A DNA stretch of 14,333 nucleotides from CALBPI01 sp039187375 (GCA_039187375.1 JBCCZN010000061.1:1-14333), one strand, 5' to 3'. Positions 1 through 9,343 are shown, counted from the stretch's first letter. Numbers and translations: made by a program. Notes: generated from the sequence alone by a model not told the origin.

Positions 1-333
1 GGCCATCGTCCGCGGTAACGGCAACATGATCAGGTAGGCACCTGCGATTTCATCCCAGACGATACCGCCATGATCGTGAACGCCCAGCTTGCGGGCGCTG
101 GTGCCACAAATCCAGATACCGCTGACAAACAGGCACAACGCAATCGTCCACTCGATTTGCCAGCCCAATGGCAATGTGACCGCGGCGAGCAAGGTACCCC
201 AAAGACTACCCCAGGTACCCGGTGCGACCGGCGCCAAACCAGCGCCAAAACCAAACGCAGCAAAATGCACCGGGTCTCGCACCACCTCGCGCCAGGGTAC
301 CGGCGTCCGTTTATCGTGAGTTGAAGTGCTCAT
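1..333 (-). CDS. pgpA: Phosphatidylglycerophosphatase A, N-terminal 111 residues (cut by window edge)
   Basis: PgpA dephosphorylates phosphatidylglycerophosphate to phosphatidylglycerol in the inner membrane. The visible 111 residues begin MSTSTHDKRTPVPWREVV. They contain the family motif GLAPVAPGTWGSL (residues 32-44), a hydrophobic stretch around residues 62-77, and the conserved metal/substrate motif HDHGGIVWDE (residues 86-95; E. coli has HDHGSIVWDE). A second hydrophobic stretch runs into the window edge, where the reading frame is still open, so the C-terminal part lies outside. The ATG at 331-333 lies inside the end of thiL, giving a 23-nt overlap that suggests translational coupling as the last visible gene of the operon. 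Identity is from motif recognition and the usual thiL-pgpA order in gammaproteobacteria. Confidence 0.93.
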   Translation of the reverse strand, partial: MSTSTHDKRTPVPWREVVRDPVHFAAFGFGAGLAPVAPGTWGSLWGTLLAAVTLPLGWQIEWTIALCLFVSGIWICGTSARKLGVHDHGGIVWDEIAGAYLIMLPLPRTMA

Positions 334-1225
334 AGCCACCGTTATCTACTGTCATCCCATCTACGCGCACCGCACCGGTACCCGCAACACACTGCCCAAC
401 GCGTGTGATCCCATCCAGCTCTTCGGCCAAATCCGGGTTGGCTGCGGTGAAGCACAACACGTAATCATCGCCGCCGCTTAGCGCGAATGCGCTCACCTGC
501 GAAGGGGCAAACAGACGTCTTAGCGTACTACTGCAGGGCAAAAGATCACGCTGAATGTCGACATCGCATCGACTGGCTCGCGCGATATGGCCAACATCGG
601 CAAGCAATCCGTCGGAAACGTCAATTGTCGCCGATGCCACGCCCAGCAGACGCTGCGACAATGCCAACTGTGGCTGAGGATAATGAAAAGCGTCAATTAA
701 TCGCTGAGCACCCTCTGGTTGATCATGCAAAAGACAATACAATCCTCCCGCTGCATCGCCCAGATACCCGCCGACATAGACACTGTCACCAGCGCGCGCG
801 CCGGCTCTTAACAACGCCACCTCTGGCGCCTCGCCGATGACCTGTACCGTCACGCTCAGCGGTCCGCGCGTGGTGTCTCCCCCGACCAGAGAAACACCGA
901 ACTGTTGCGCCAGTTTGAGCATCGCCTCGGCGAACGCACCAAGCCACGCTTCATCGAGTGTCGGCAGTGTCAGTGCCAGTGTAAACCAGCGCGGCGAAGC
1001 GCCGATGGCGGCCAAGTCACTCAGATTGACCGCCAATGCGCGATGACCGATCGCAGCAGCCGGTGTGTCCTGCGGGAAATGCACACCAGAGACCAACGTA
1101 TCGACAGCAACAGCGGTGCGCGAGGTGGTGGCGATAATCGCGGCATCATCACCGACGCCCAGTTCGGCGTCACCGCCAGCGCGCGAAAAAAATCGCTCAA
1201 TCAGACCAAACTCACCCAACGGCAA
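311..1225 (-). CDS. thiL: Thiamine-phosphate kinase ThiL
   Basis: ThiL phosphorylates thiamine monophosphate with ATP to give the cofactor thiamine diphosphate in the cytoplasm. The 304-residue protein has the AIR-synthase/ThiL-type fold with GVGDDAA (23-29), GVHF (47-50), GHRALAVNLSDLAAIGA (60-76), LVGGDTTRG (113-121), GGYLGDAAGG (152-161), DVSDGL (202-207) and GGDDY (251-255, where most relatives have GGEDY). No ATG precedes the conserved GEFGLIERFF, which starts at residue 4, so initiation must use a TTG. I place it at 1225; a second in-frame TTG sits at 1219, and no clear Shine-Dalgarno sequence precedes either. nusB ends 8 nt upstream, so coupled re-initiation is plausible. The 3' end overlaps pgpA by 23 nt. 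Confidence 0.95.
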   Translation of the reverse strand: MPLGEFGLIERFFSRAGGDAELGVGDDAAIIATTSRTAVAVDTLVSGVHFPQDTPAAAIGHRALAVNLSDLAAIGASPRWFTLALTLPTLDEAWLGAFAEAMLKLAQQFGVSLVGGDTTRGPLSVTVQVIGEAPEVALLRAGARAGDSVYVGGYLGDAAGGLYCLLHDQPEGAQRLIDAFHYPQPQLALSQRLLGVASATIDVSDGLLADVGHIARASRCDVDIQRDLLPCSSTLRRLFAPSQVSAFALSGGDDYVLCFTAANPDLAEELDGITRVGQCVAGTGAVRVDGMTVDNGGYEHFNSR

Positions 1226-1233
1226 GACGTACG

Positions 1234-1668
1234 TCAGGCTTGCGCCTGTTGCTCCGCGGCCCGGTGCTGGCGAGCGGCACGATCCAGCACCGCGTTGACA
1301 AATTTGTGCGCATCCTCCGCGGCAAAGCGTCGCGCTACGGCCACCGCCTCGTTAATAACAACGCGAAACGGGATGTCAATGCGTTCTCGCAGCTCGGTCA
1401 GGGCAACCCTGAGTATCGCGATCTCAACAGGCCCGAGTTGCTCCTTGCCACGCTGCGCCAACGTGACGATTTCTTCATCGAGCACCTCAGCCTGGGCAAT
1501 AGACACACGCAGCAGCGCCTCGAAATACTCAGCATCCACACGAGCATGTTCATCACGCTGCTCAAATTGTTGTAACAAATCTAGCAGCGGCGTGTCGGTC
1601 AGCTGGTGTTGGTAGTGCGCCTGCATTAACAGCGCGCGAGTGTGCGTACGCGCCGCGTGGCTACTCAT
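1234..1668 (-). CDS. nusB: Transcription antitermination factor NusB
   Basis: NusB is an all-helical RNA-binding protein. With NusE (ribosomal protein S10) it binds boxA in rRNA leaders and supports processive antitermination. The 144-residue length matches the family (E. coli 139). The N-terminal ARTHTRALLMQAHYQHQLT segment matches the conserved first helices, and the C-terminal half has the family pattern ILRVALTELRERIDIPFRV, then INEAVAVARRFAAEDAHKFV and NAVLD. Its ATG overlaps the ribH stop by 4 nt (ATGA), indicating coupled translation. Linkage to ribH is the common proteobacterial arrangement. Confidence 0.95.
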   Translation of the reverse strand: MSSHAARTHTRALLMQAHYQHQLTDTPLLDLLQQFEQRDEHARVDAEYFEALLRVSIAQAEVLDEEIVTLAQRGKEQLGPVEIAILRVALTELRERIDIPFRVVINEAVAVARRFAAEDAHKFVNAVLDRAARQHRAAEQQAQA

Positions 1669-2129
1669 GTGAGTTTCTTGAGCAGATTGACCATCTCGAT
1701 TGCGGTCAATGCCGCTTCACCACCCTTGTTGCCCGCTTTGCTACCCGCACGCTCGATGGCCTGTTCAATCGTGTCGACCGTTAATACTCCGAAGATCACC
1801 GGTAAACCGTGTTTTTCGCCACAGCGGGCCAAACTACCCGCCGCACCACCGGAAACGTAGTCAAAGTGCGCAGTTGCACCACGGATGACGGCACCCAGTG
1901 CAATCACTGCATCAAATCGTCCACTGGCAGCCGCCTTGTCACACGCCAAACCCAGCTCCCAGGCACCAGGGACCCAGATGAGATCGATGGCGGCCGTATC
2001 GGTACCATGACGCACCAATGTGTCGTGGGCACCATCGACCAACCGCTCGACGATAAAATCATTGAATCGCGATGCAACGATGGCAAAGCGCGCGCCGTGG
2101 GCGACCAGATCGCCGGTAATCGTGTTCAT
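1665..2129 (-). CDS. ribH: 6,7-dimethyl-8-ribityllumazine synthase
   Basis: RibH condenses 5-amino-6-ribitylaminouracil with 3,4-dihydroxy-2-butanone 4-phosphate to form lumazine, the direct precursor of riboflavin. The 154-residue protein carries SRFNDFI (20-26), VPGAWEL (53-59), the active-site motif GAVIRGATAHFDYVSGGAA (79-97) with the catalytic His at residue 88, and GVLTVDTIEQAIERAGSKAG (114-133). Length and His position agree with the family, whose members form pentamers or 60-mer capsids; the assembly state cannot be read from the sequence. The ATG follows the ribBA stop by 9 nt and the stop overlaps nusB by 4 nt. Confidence 0.97.
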   Translation of the reverse strand: MNTITGDLVAHGARFAIVASRFNDFIVERLVDGAHDTLVRHGTDTAAIDLIWVPGAWELGLACDKAAASGRFDAVIALGAVIRGATAHFDYVSGGAAGSLARCGEKHGLPVIFGVLTVDTIEQAIERAGSKAGNKGGEAALTAIEMVNLLKKLT

Positions 2130-2138
2130 GAACTTGGC

Positions 2139-3290
2139 CTATCCATTATCAATGTATTCAACGACCTCGAGACCGAAGCCCGAGATACCGTGCATTTGTA
2201 CCGGTGCTGACAACACGCGCATACGGCCGATACCCAAATCGCGCAATATCTGCGCGCCAACACCATAACGACGTAACACATTGTCGGTCACCGGCGCGTT
2301 GGGCTCTGGCTGTGGATCATGCTCGCGATCGAGCCGCGAAATCGACTGCATCAAATCACGCGGACCCTCCGGGTAGCGCAACAACACCACAACCCCGGCG
2401 CCTGCCTCGACAATTCGCTGCATCGCATCGGCCAACGGCCAACCCAGACGTCGATCCTCAATACCCACGACATCACCGAGTGTATCGGCAACATGGACAC
2501 GTACGAGCGGCGCATCGGCAGCACTGATATCGCCGTGTACCAACGCCAGGTGCACATTGCGATTCACATTGTCTTCGTAGACATGCATGTCAAATACCCC
2601 CGCGGCCGTATCGACCACGCGCGTCTCGATGCACTCCACCGCGTTTTCCTTTTCCAGGCGATAGCGAATCAAATCGGCGATCGTGCCAATCAACAGGTTG
2701 TGCTCACGCGCGAATGCTTCCAGATCCGGGCGGCGTGCCATCGTGCCATCCTCATTCAGGATTTCGACAATCACCGCCGCCGGTTCACTATCCCCCGCCA
2801 GGCGCGACAAATCACAACCCGCTTCGGTATGACCGGCGCGGGTCAGGACACCACCGGGTTGGGCCATCACCGGAAAAATATGGCCCGGCTGCACCAGATC
2901 ACGCGCTTGTGCCGACTCCGCCACCGCCACCTGTACTGTGCGCGCCCGGTCGTGCGCGGAGATGCCGGTTGTGATGCCCTCAGCCGCTTCAATCGACACA
3001 GTGAAGTTCGTGCTGTGGGCAGCATCCGTACCACTGACCATCAACGGCAGACGTAATCGCTCGCAGCGATCTCGGGTTAGCGTCAGACAAATCAAACCGC
3101 GACCATAACGCGCCATATAATTGATCGACTCAGGGGTGACCTGACTGGCCAACATGATCAGATCGCCCTCATTCTCGCGATCCTCATCGTCGACCATGAT
3201 GACCATGCGACCTGCCCTGAGCTCATCGAGAATCGCCTCGATCGGCGCAAATGTCGGTGCACCGCTGGTATTCACCAATGTCGGTTTCAT
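2139..3290 (-). CDS. ribBA: 3,4-dihydroxy-2-butanone 4-phosphate synthase fused to a degenerate GTP cyclohydrolase II domain (RibBX type)
   Basis: The N-terminal domain (about residues 15-212) makes 3,4-dihydroxy-2-butanone 4-phosphate from ribulose 5-phosphate. It has the acidic metal-binding loop DDEDRENEGD (34-43), STNFTVSIEAAEGITTGISA (93-112), GHIFPVMAQPGGVLTRAGHT (136-155) and the catalytic HTEA (154-157). The C-terminal domain (about 218-383) keeps the GTP cyclohydrolase II outline, including PLVRVH (261-266) and YGVGAQILRDLG (342-353). However, the three zinc-binding cysteines of active enzymes align with Asp269, Arg280 and Leu282, and the QEGRGIG nucleotide loop is replaced by YPEGPRD (306-312). 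I infer an active RibB with an inactive RibA-like half, as in the known RibBX proteins. The ATG overlaps the ribE stop by 4 nt. Confidence 0.95.
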   Translation of the reverse strand: MKPTLVNTSGAPTFAPIEAILDELRAGRMVIMVDDEDRENEGDLIMLASQVTPESINYMARYGRGLICLTLTRDRCERLRLPLMVSGTDAAHSTNFTVSIEAAEGITTGISAHDRARTVQVAVAESAQARDLVQPGHIFPVMAQPGGVLTRAGHTEAGCDLSRLAGDSEPAAVIVEILNEDGTMARRPDLEAFAREHNLLIGTIADLIRYRLEKENAVECIETRVVDTAAGVFDMHVYEDNVNRNVHLALVHGDISAADAPLVRVHVADTLGDVVGIEDRRLGWPLADAMQRIVEAGAGVVVLLRYPEGPRDLMQSISRLDREHDPQPEPNAPVTDNVLRRYGVGAQILRDLGIGRMRVLSAPVQMHGISGFGLEVVEYIDNG

Positions 3291-3898
3291 TCGTTTTCTC
3301 CGGAAAGTTCTGGTGCCGCCAGGCGCTCGGCGTAGCGCGCCAGCAAATCGATTTCAAGATTAACGCCATCATTTGGTTGGCGTTCACCGAGCGTTGTCAC
3401 TTCGGCCGTATGCGGAATGATGTTGACCTCAAAATGCTCGCCATCGACGGCGTTGACCGTCAGACTGATGCCGTCTACGCAAACCGAACCCTTGCGGGCG
3501 ATATAGCGTGCCAATGCGCGCGGCGCAGCAAAACGCATGCGAATCGATCGCGCGTCGGTGTGTCGTTCGACCAGCGTGCCAACACCATCGGTATGGCCGG
3601 TCACCAGATGTCCACCGAGGCGCTCGCCCAGCGCCAGTGAAGGCTCTAGATTGACACGCGTACCCATCTGCCAATGCGCCAATGTCGTCACATCCAGGGT
3701 CTCGCGAGAAACATCGGCGCTAAAACCGCGCTCGGTCAGATCCAGTGCGGTCAAACAGACTCCGGACACACAGATACTCTCACCCTCGGCAAACCGCTTG
3801 GGATTCAGCGCCGGGCAATCGATGCGCAGACGCACATCACCGTGACGCGGCTCCAGCGCATCGATCGTGCCTGTTGTCTGGATAATTCCGGTGAACAT
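3287..3898 (-). CDS. ribE: Riboflavin synthase alpha chain
   Basis: This enzyme dismutates two molecules of 6,7-dimethyl-8-ribityllumazine to riboflavin and 5-amino-6-ribitylaminouracil; it is called ribC in E. coli. The 203-residue protein shows the internal duplication of the family. Domain 1 begins MFTGII and has GESICVSGVCLTA (39-51) and ADVSRETL (61-68). Domain 2 has LGERLGGHLVTGHTDGVG (90-107), KGSVCVDGISLTVN (136-149), IIPHT (160-164) and a C-terminal VNLEIDLLARYAERL. Length matches the usual 200-215 residues. It starts 24 nt after ribD; the only Shine-Dalgarno candidate is a weak GGAA upstream of the ATG. Confidence 0.97.
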   Translation of the reverse strand: MFTGIIQTTGTIDALEPRHGDVRLRIDCPALNPKRFAEGESICVSGVCLTALDLTERGFSADVSRETLDVTTLAHWQMGTRVNLEPSLALGERLGGHLVTGHTDGVGTLVERHTDARSIRMRFAAPRALARYIARKGSVCVDGISLTVNAVDGEHFEVNIIPHTAEVTTLGERQPNDGVNLEIDLLARYAERLAAPELSGENE

Positions 3899-3922
3899 GC
3901 TGTGATTTTCCGAAGATCTCGT

Positions 3923-5035
3923 TTAAAGCGTTGCCGTGATGCGGATATCAGCGCCAACCTGGCGCAGGTCGGTGATCGTCAACGCCCTGCCGTCCGCAAG
4001 TTTAAGCCAATTTGGCGTTGTAAACAGACCGCGTGTCTCACTGCCGAGTATTTTCGGTGCGATATAGAGGACCAACCGATCGACCAAACCCGCCTGTAGC
4101 AGACTGCCTGCAAGCCGGGCACCCGCCTCAACCAGCACCTCATTAATGCCACGGACCGCCAGTTCCTGCAGTAGCGCCTGTAAATCCAGACCAGCATAGT
4201 CCGACTCGCTGGCCACCCGCGGTGCGCGCCAATAATCCGCCCCGGCGTCGATCAAAGACCGTGCGTCAATCTCCGGCTGCGCACCCACAACCAACACCGA
4301 GCCCGGCTCTCCCAGAATGTTGGCCTGTGGCGACAATTGCAGCGTGCTGTCGAGTACGACGCGCAATGGTTGACGTGGTGACTCACCGAACCTGGTCGCA
4401 CGCACCCGCAACGACGGATCGTCAGCAACCACCGTACCGATGCCAGTAAGAACGGCACAGGCTCGTGCACGCAATGTCTGCACATCATCGCGAGCCGCCG
4501 GCCCCGTGATCCACTGGCTCTCACCACTTCGCATCGCACTGGCGCCATCCAGACTCTGACCCAGTTTCAGCGTTACCCGCGGACGCCCTTCGCGCATGCG
4601 CATCGCATAGCCCGGATTCAATGCCGCAGCCGCATTCTCCATCAGCCCACTATCGACTTGCACCCCTTCGGCCCGCAAGGCATCCGCACCCATCCCGTTG
4701 ACCGCCGGGTTGGGATCCGCCATTGCGTAAACGACACGGCGAATACCCGCCTGACTCAGCGCCGTGGCACACGGTGGCGTGCGACCGTGCACGCAGCACG
4801 GCTCCAACGTAACGTAGGCGGTCGCCCCACGAGCCGCTTCACCCGCATCCTGCAGTGCATTGACTTCAGCATGCGCCTCGCCGGCACGTTGATGCCAGCC
4901 CCTGCCTACAACCGCAGCACCCGCAGCGATGACACAGCCAACCGCCGGATTGGGCGTGGTGCTGGTTCGGCCACGCTCGGCCAGGTGCAGGGCTTCGGCC
5001 ATGCACTGATGGTCAAACGCTGAAAACCGTGTCAT
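3923..5035 (-). CDS. ribD: Bifunctional pyrimidine deaminase/reductase RibD
   Basis: RibD carries out the second and third steps of riboflavin synthesis: deamination of the GTP cyclohydrolase product, then NADPH-dependent reduction of the ribosyl side chain. The N-terminal deaminase domain (about residues 1-145) has NPAVGCVI (29-36), the zinc/catalytic HAEV (55-58) and TLEPCCVHGRTPPC (76-89). His55, Cys80 and Cys89 are the expected zinc ligands. Many relatives have PCSHHG where this protein has PCCVHG, which leaves the ligands intact. The reductase domain (about 150-370) contains RPRVTLKLGQSLDG (151-164), ESQWITG (172-178) and the DDPSLRVR segment (205-212). The ATG overlaps the nrdR stop by 4 nt. 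Confidence 0.97.
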   Translation of the reverse strand: MTRFSAFDHQCMAEALHLAERGRTSTTPNPAVGCVIAAGAAVVGRGWHQRAGEAHAEVNALQDAGEAARGATAYVTLEPCCVHGRTPPCATALSQAGIRRVVYAMADPNPAVNGMGADALRAEGVQVDSGLMENAAAALNPGYAMRMREGRPRVTLKLGQSLDGASAMRSGESQWITGPAARDDVQTLRARACAVLTGIGTVVADDPSLRVRATRFGESPRQPLRVVLDSTLQLSPQANILGEPGSVLVVGAQPEIDARSLIDAGADYWRAPRVASESDYAGLDLQALLQELAVRGINEVLVEAGARLAGSLLQAGLVDRLVLYIAPKILGSETRGLFTTPNWLKLADGRALTITDLRQVGADIRITATL

Positions 5036-5553
5036 TGACCGGAGTCCTTGTCGGTGGGCGTGTCGGGCAACAAGGACATTTGTTCACGATCGTCGGCGCG
5101 CGACATCGCTTCAAGACGCCGGATTTCGTCCTGGAATTCCGTCACATCCTGGAAGCTGCGATAGACCGACGCAAAACGCACATAAGCTACATCATCAAGC
5201 TGACGCAGTTTGGTCATCACCAACTCGCCCAGCAGCTGGGATGACACCTCCCGTTCGCCCATTTTTTGTAACTCGTGCGTGATATCGGCGACAGCCGCTT
5301 CCAGCTTGTCCGCAGCCACCGGTCGTTTCTCGAGGGCCCGGGTCATACTGGCTCGCAACTTGTCCTCATCAAAAGGCTGACGCACGTCATCACGTTTGAT
5401 GATGCGCGGCATCACCAGTTCGGCGGTTTCAAATGTCGTGAAGCGCTCGCGGCACTGCAGGCATTGTCTTCGCCTGCGGATCTGCCGGCCCTCAGCCGCC
5501 AGCCGCGAGTCGTTAACCTTCGTCTCAGGGTGTCCGCAGAACGGGCAGTGCAT
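5032..5553 (-). CDS. nrdR: Transcriptional repressor NrdR
   Basis: NrdR is a zinc-ribbon plus ATP-cone repressor that senses ATP/dATP and represses ribonucleotide reductase genes. The 173-residue protein begins MHCPFC and has the four zinc cysteines at 3, 6, 31 and 34. The basic QIRRRRQC segment follows the typical VNDSR, and the ATP-cone spans about 49-139 (MPRIIKRDD through RFASVYRSFQDVTEF). The tail after residue 140 is short, acidic and probably flexible. It sits 6 nt after glyA and overlaps ribD by 4 nt, the usual glyA-nrdR-ribD order of gammaproteobacteria. I saw no convincing NrdR box upstream of glyA, so autoregulation is not supported here. Confidence 0.97.
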   Translation of the reverse strand: MHCPFCGHPETKVNDSRLAAEGRQIRRRRQCLQCRERFTTFETAELVMPRIIKRDDVRQPFDEDKLRASMTRALEKRPVAADKLEAAVADITHELQKMGEREVSSQLLGELVMTKLRQLDDVAYVRFASVYRSFQDVTEFQDEIRRLEAMSRADDREQMSLLPDTPTDKDSGQ

Positions 5554-5559
5554 GCGCCA

Positions 5560-6846
5560 TCAGGTACCGGCGCTACGTGCTGCCGCGCTCGTACTCGACC
5601 CATAGACCGGGAAGCGCTCGCACAACGCGATAACCTCGGCCCGAATACGACTTTGGCGTACCTCGTCTGCAATATCATCGAGGATGTCAGCGATCCAGCC
5701 AGCCAACTGGGCGCTTTCCGGTTGTCGGAACCCGCGCGTGGTAATCGCCGGCGTGCCGATACGCAGACCACTGGTGACAAACGGGGAGCGCGGATCGCCG
5801 GGAACGGTGTTCATGTTGACGGTGATGTTCGCCGCATGTAGCGCAGCATCCGCATCCTTGCCGGTGATGTCCTTGTCGATCAGGTCGACGAGGAACAAGT
5901 GATTGTCAGTACCACCAGAGACGATCTTGTAGCCGCGTTGCTGCAGCACATCAGTCATCGTGCGCGCGTTGGCAACCACCTGTTCCTGGTAGGCACGAAA
6001 CTCAGGCTGCAGCGCTTCAAGGTAGGCAACCGCCTTCGCTGCAATCACATGCATCAGCGGCCCGCCCTGCGTGCCCGGGAACACCAGCGAATTGAACTTT
6101 TTGGTGATCTTGTCGTTAGCGCGAGCCAGAATCATGCCACCGCGCGGACCGCGCAATGTTTTATGGGTCGTAGTCGTCACTACATCGGCATGTGGCACTG
6201 GTGATGGATAGACACCCGCTGCAACCAACCCCGCGATGTGTGCCATATCAACGTGGAACCATGCGCCGACGTCTTTGGCAATCGCTGCCATGCGCTCCCA
6301 ATCGACGATTCGCGAATAGGCTGAGAAGCCGCCAATAATGAGTTTCGGTTTGTGCTCGTGTGCCAGTCGCTCGACTTCGTCATAGTCGATCAAGCCTTGA
6401 TCGTCGACACCGTACTGGACCGCATTGAACAGTTTGCCGGAGAAGTTGACCTTGGCGCCATGGGTCAGGTGCCCACCGTGCGTCAGGCTCATACCGAGTA
6501 TCGTGTCGCCGGCCTCCAGCAACGCAAGATAAACGGCTGCGTTAGCCTGTGAACCGGAGTGCGGCTGCACGTTCGCGTAATCGGCGCCGAACAGCTCACA
6601 GGCACGCTGAATGGCCAGATTCTCGGCAACATCGACATGCTCACAGCCGCCATAATAGCGCTTCGACGGATAGCCTTCGGCGTATTTGTTGGTCAACACA
6701 GAACCCTGTGCTTGCAATACCCGCGGGCTTGCGTAGTTCTCCGATGCGATCAGCTCGATATGCTGCTCCTGACGCACGGCCTCGGCTTGCAGCGCTGCGG
6801 CCAGCTCGTTGTCAAATCCGTCGATTGAATAGTCATCTGTGAACAT
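5560..6846 (-). CDS. glyA: Serine hydroxymethyltransferase
   Basis: GlyA is a PLP enzyme that interconverts serine plus tetrahydrofolate with glycine plus 5,10-methylenetetrahydrofolate, supplying one-carbon units for purine and thymidylate synthesis. The 428-residue protein has IELIASENYAS (30-40), KYAEGYPSKRYYGGCEHVD (54-72), SLTHGGHLTHG (120-130), DMAHIAGLVAAGVYPSP (200-216) and the PLP-lysine motif TTTTHKTLRGPRGG (224-237) with Lys229, as in E. coli. The ATG at 6844-6846 is preceded by a GGGA Shine-Dalgarno-like motif. It is the first gene of the minus-strand operon and diverges from ettA. I could not identify a strong sigma70 promoter for it; a TAAACT hexamer at 6885-6890 (minus) lacks a good -35 partner. 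Confidence 0.98.
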   Translation of the reverse strand: MFTDDYSIDGFDNELAAALQAEAVRQEQHIELIASENYASPRVLQAQGSVLTNKYAEGYPSKRYYGGCEHVDVAENLAIQRACELFGADYANVQPHSGSQANAAVYLALLEAGDTILGMSLTHGGHLTHGAKVNFSGKLFNAVQYGVDDQGLIDYDEVERLAHEHKPKLIIGGFSAYSRIVDWERMAAIAKDVGAWFHVDMAHIAGLVAAGVYPSPVPHADVVTTTTHKTLRGPRGGMILARANDKITKKFNSLVFPGTQGGPLMHVIAAKAVAYLEALQPEFRAYQEQVVANARTMTDVLQQRGYKIVSGGTDNHLFLVDLIDKDITGKDADAALHAANITVNMNTVPGDPRSPFVTSGLRIGTPAITTRGFRQPESAQLAGWIADILDDIADEVRQSRIRAEVIALCERFPVYGSSTSAAARSAGT

Positions 6847-6919
6847 CGCACATTCCCGTTGGCAGGCTGAATCTCAAAGTCTGAAGTTTACCTGAGCGGC
6901 ACAGACCACGCAGCCGTGC

Positions 6920-6948
6920 TTGCCCAGCCTCGATGCGTTGTCGATAAT
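6920..6948 (+). promoter_or_regulatory. Candidate sigma70 promoter for ettA
   Basis: A TTGCCC hexamer (6920-6925) is separated by exactly 17 nt from GATAAT (6943-6948). They match the consensus -35 at 4 of 6 and the -10 at 5 of 6 positions. The start point would fall near 6955, giving a leader of about 45 nt before the ettA ATG at 7000. The element lies in the 153-nt region shared with divergent glyA. This is pattern matching only; no experimental start is available. Confidence 0.55.
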
Positions 6949-6999
6949 CCGACGAATGGCGCGCATCTGCCGTCACGTCCACAACAGCCGGAACCCTCG

Positions 7000-8673
<1,674 letters not shown>

Positions 8674-8686
8674 GCACCGCACCAAG

Positions 8687-9337
8687 ATGCAACTTCGCGA
8701 ACACCACAGTCTGCAGCGCGTGATTGAGCCAGCTTTGACGCGAACCTGTCCGCACTGCGAAGTCTTCGTCAAACTGGCGCCCCAGACCCTGCCGTCATGG
8801 CAATCGCTGCAAACACTCAAACCATCGCGACTGGGTATTGTCTGCGTTTGCCCGGCCTGCGCGAAGCCGGTGAGCCTCGTCAGTGGACGCATGCGCTATG
8901 ACGACGAGACGGTTGATATTGAGCCCGTGTTTGAGTCACTGCCGCCGCAAGCCGAACGGCTGGATGTCGATGCACTGCCCGCTGACCTGCACGATCTCGC
9001 CGACGAAGCCGCTGAGTGCTTTACCGCCGGCAGAACTCACGCCTTCGTGTTGCTCGCGAATCGTCTGACGACATTGGCTGCCGTCGAATTGGGCGACACA
9101 GGTAAGCTTGCGGTGTTCAATGCCGTCACGGAAGCGGCAACCCTGGCAAACATGGAGCCTGCGTTGCTACGCTTGTGCCGGCATGTTTTATTCGATCTTC
9201 AGCCGAGCGACCCGGTACCGATGCTCACGCACAAACAGGCGCGCATGTTGTTCGAGGTGCTCAGAGACTGTTTACACGAGTTGTTCGCACGGCGGCATCA
9301 ACTACAAGCGGCCATGCCGCGCAAGCAACACCGCTGA
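8687..9337 (+). CDS. DUF4145/HEPN-like protein with two CxxC pairs
   Basis: A 216-residue protein of unknown function. The N-terminal part has CPHC (21-24) and CPAC (55-58), about 30 residues apart, a likely zinc-binding module. Residues about 97-201 are helical and follow the layout of DUF4145, a HEPN-clan domain: LPADLHDLADEAAECFTAG, then a segment like the usual A..L.R..LE helix (HAFVLLANRLTTLAAVE), and a closing helix MLFEVLRDCLHELFARRH. The usual RxxGNxxAH motif is not present; the matching region reads LCRHVLFDLQPSDP (163-176), so a HEPN ribonuclease activity is not supported. It starts 13 nt after ettA, so co-transcription is likely. The assignment is by pattern recall only, and the start is the first ATG after the ettA stop. 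Confidence 0.75.
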   Translation: MQLREHHSLQRVIEPALTRTCPHCEVFVKLAPQTLPSWQSLQTLKPSRLGIVCVCPACAKPVSLVSGRMRYDDETVDIEPVFESLPPQAERLDVDALPADLHDLADEAAECFTAGRTHAFVLLANRLTTLAAVELGDTGKLAVFNAVTEAATLANMEPALLRLCRHVLFDLQPSDPVPMLTHKQARMLFEVLRDCLHELFARRHQLQAAMPRKQHR

Positions 9338-9343
9338 GCGACT

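Noticed and set aside
905..1615. A 236-codon plus-strand open frame opposite thiL and nusB
   Set aside because: It is antisense to two clearly conserved genes, is rich in Ser/Arg/Ala from shadow codons, and shows no recognisable domain.
2319..3056. A 245-codon plus-strand open frame opposite ribBA
   Set aside because: It is antisense to a strongly conserved enzyme and the low-complexity His/Arg-rich translation is typical of GC-rich shadow frames.
3899..3922. Possible FMN riboswitch ahead of riboflavin genes
   Set aside because: The only gap between ribD and ribE is 24 nt and the other junctions are shorter or overlap, so the roughly 120-140-nt RFN element cannot fit. None was seen upstream of glyA either.
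6916..6999. Upstream extension of ettA by 28 residues
   Set aside because: The extension does not match the family N-terminus and would overlap the candidate promoter; MAQYIYTMNR at 7000 fits the family exactly.
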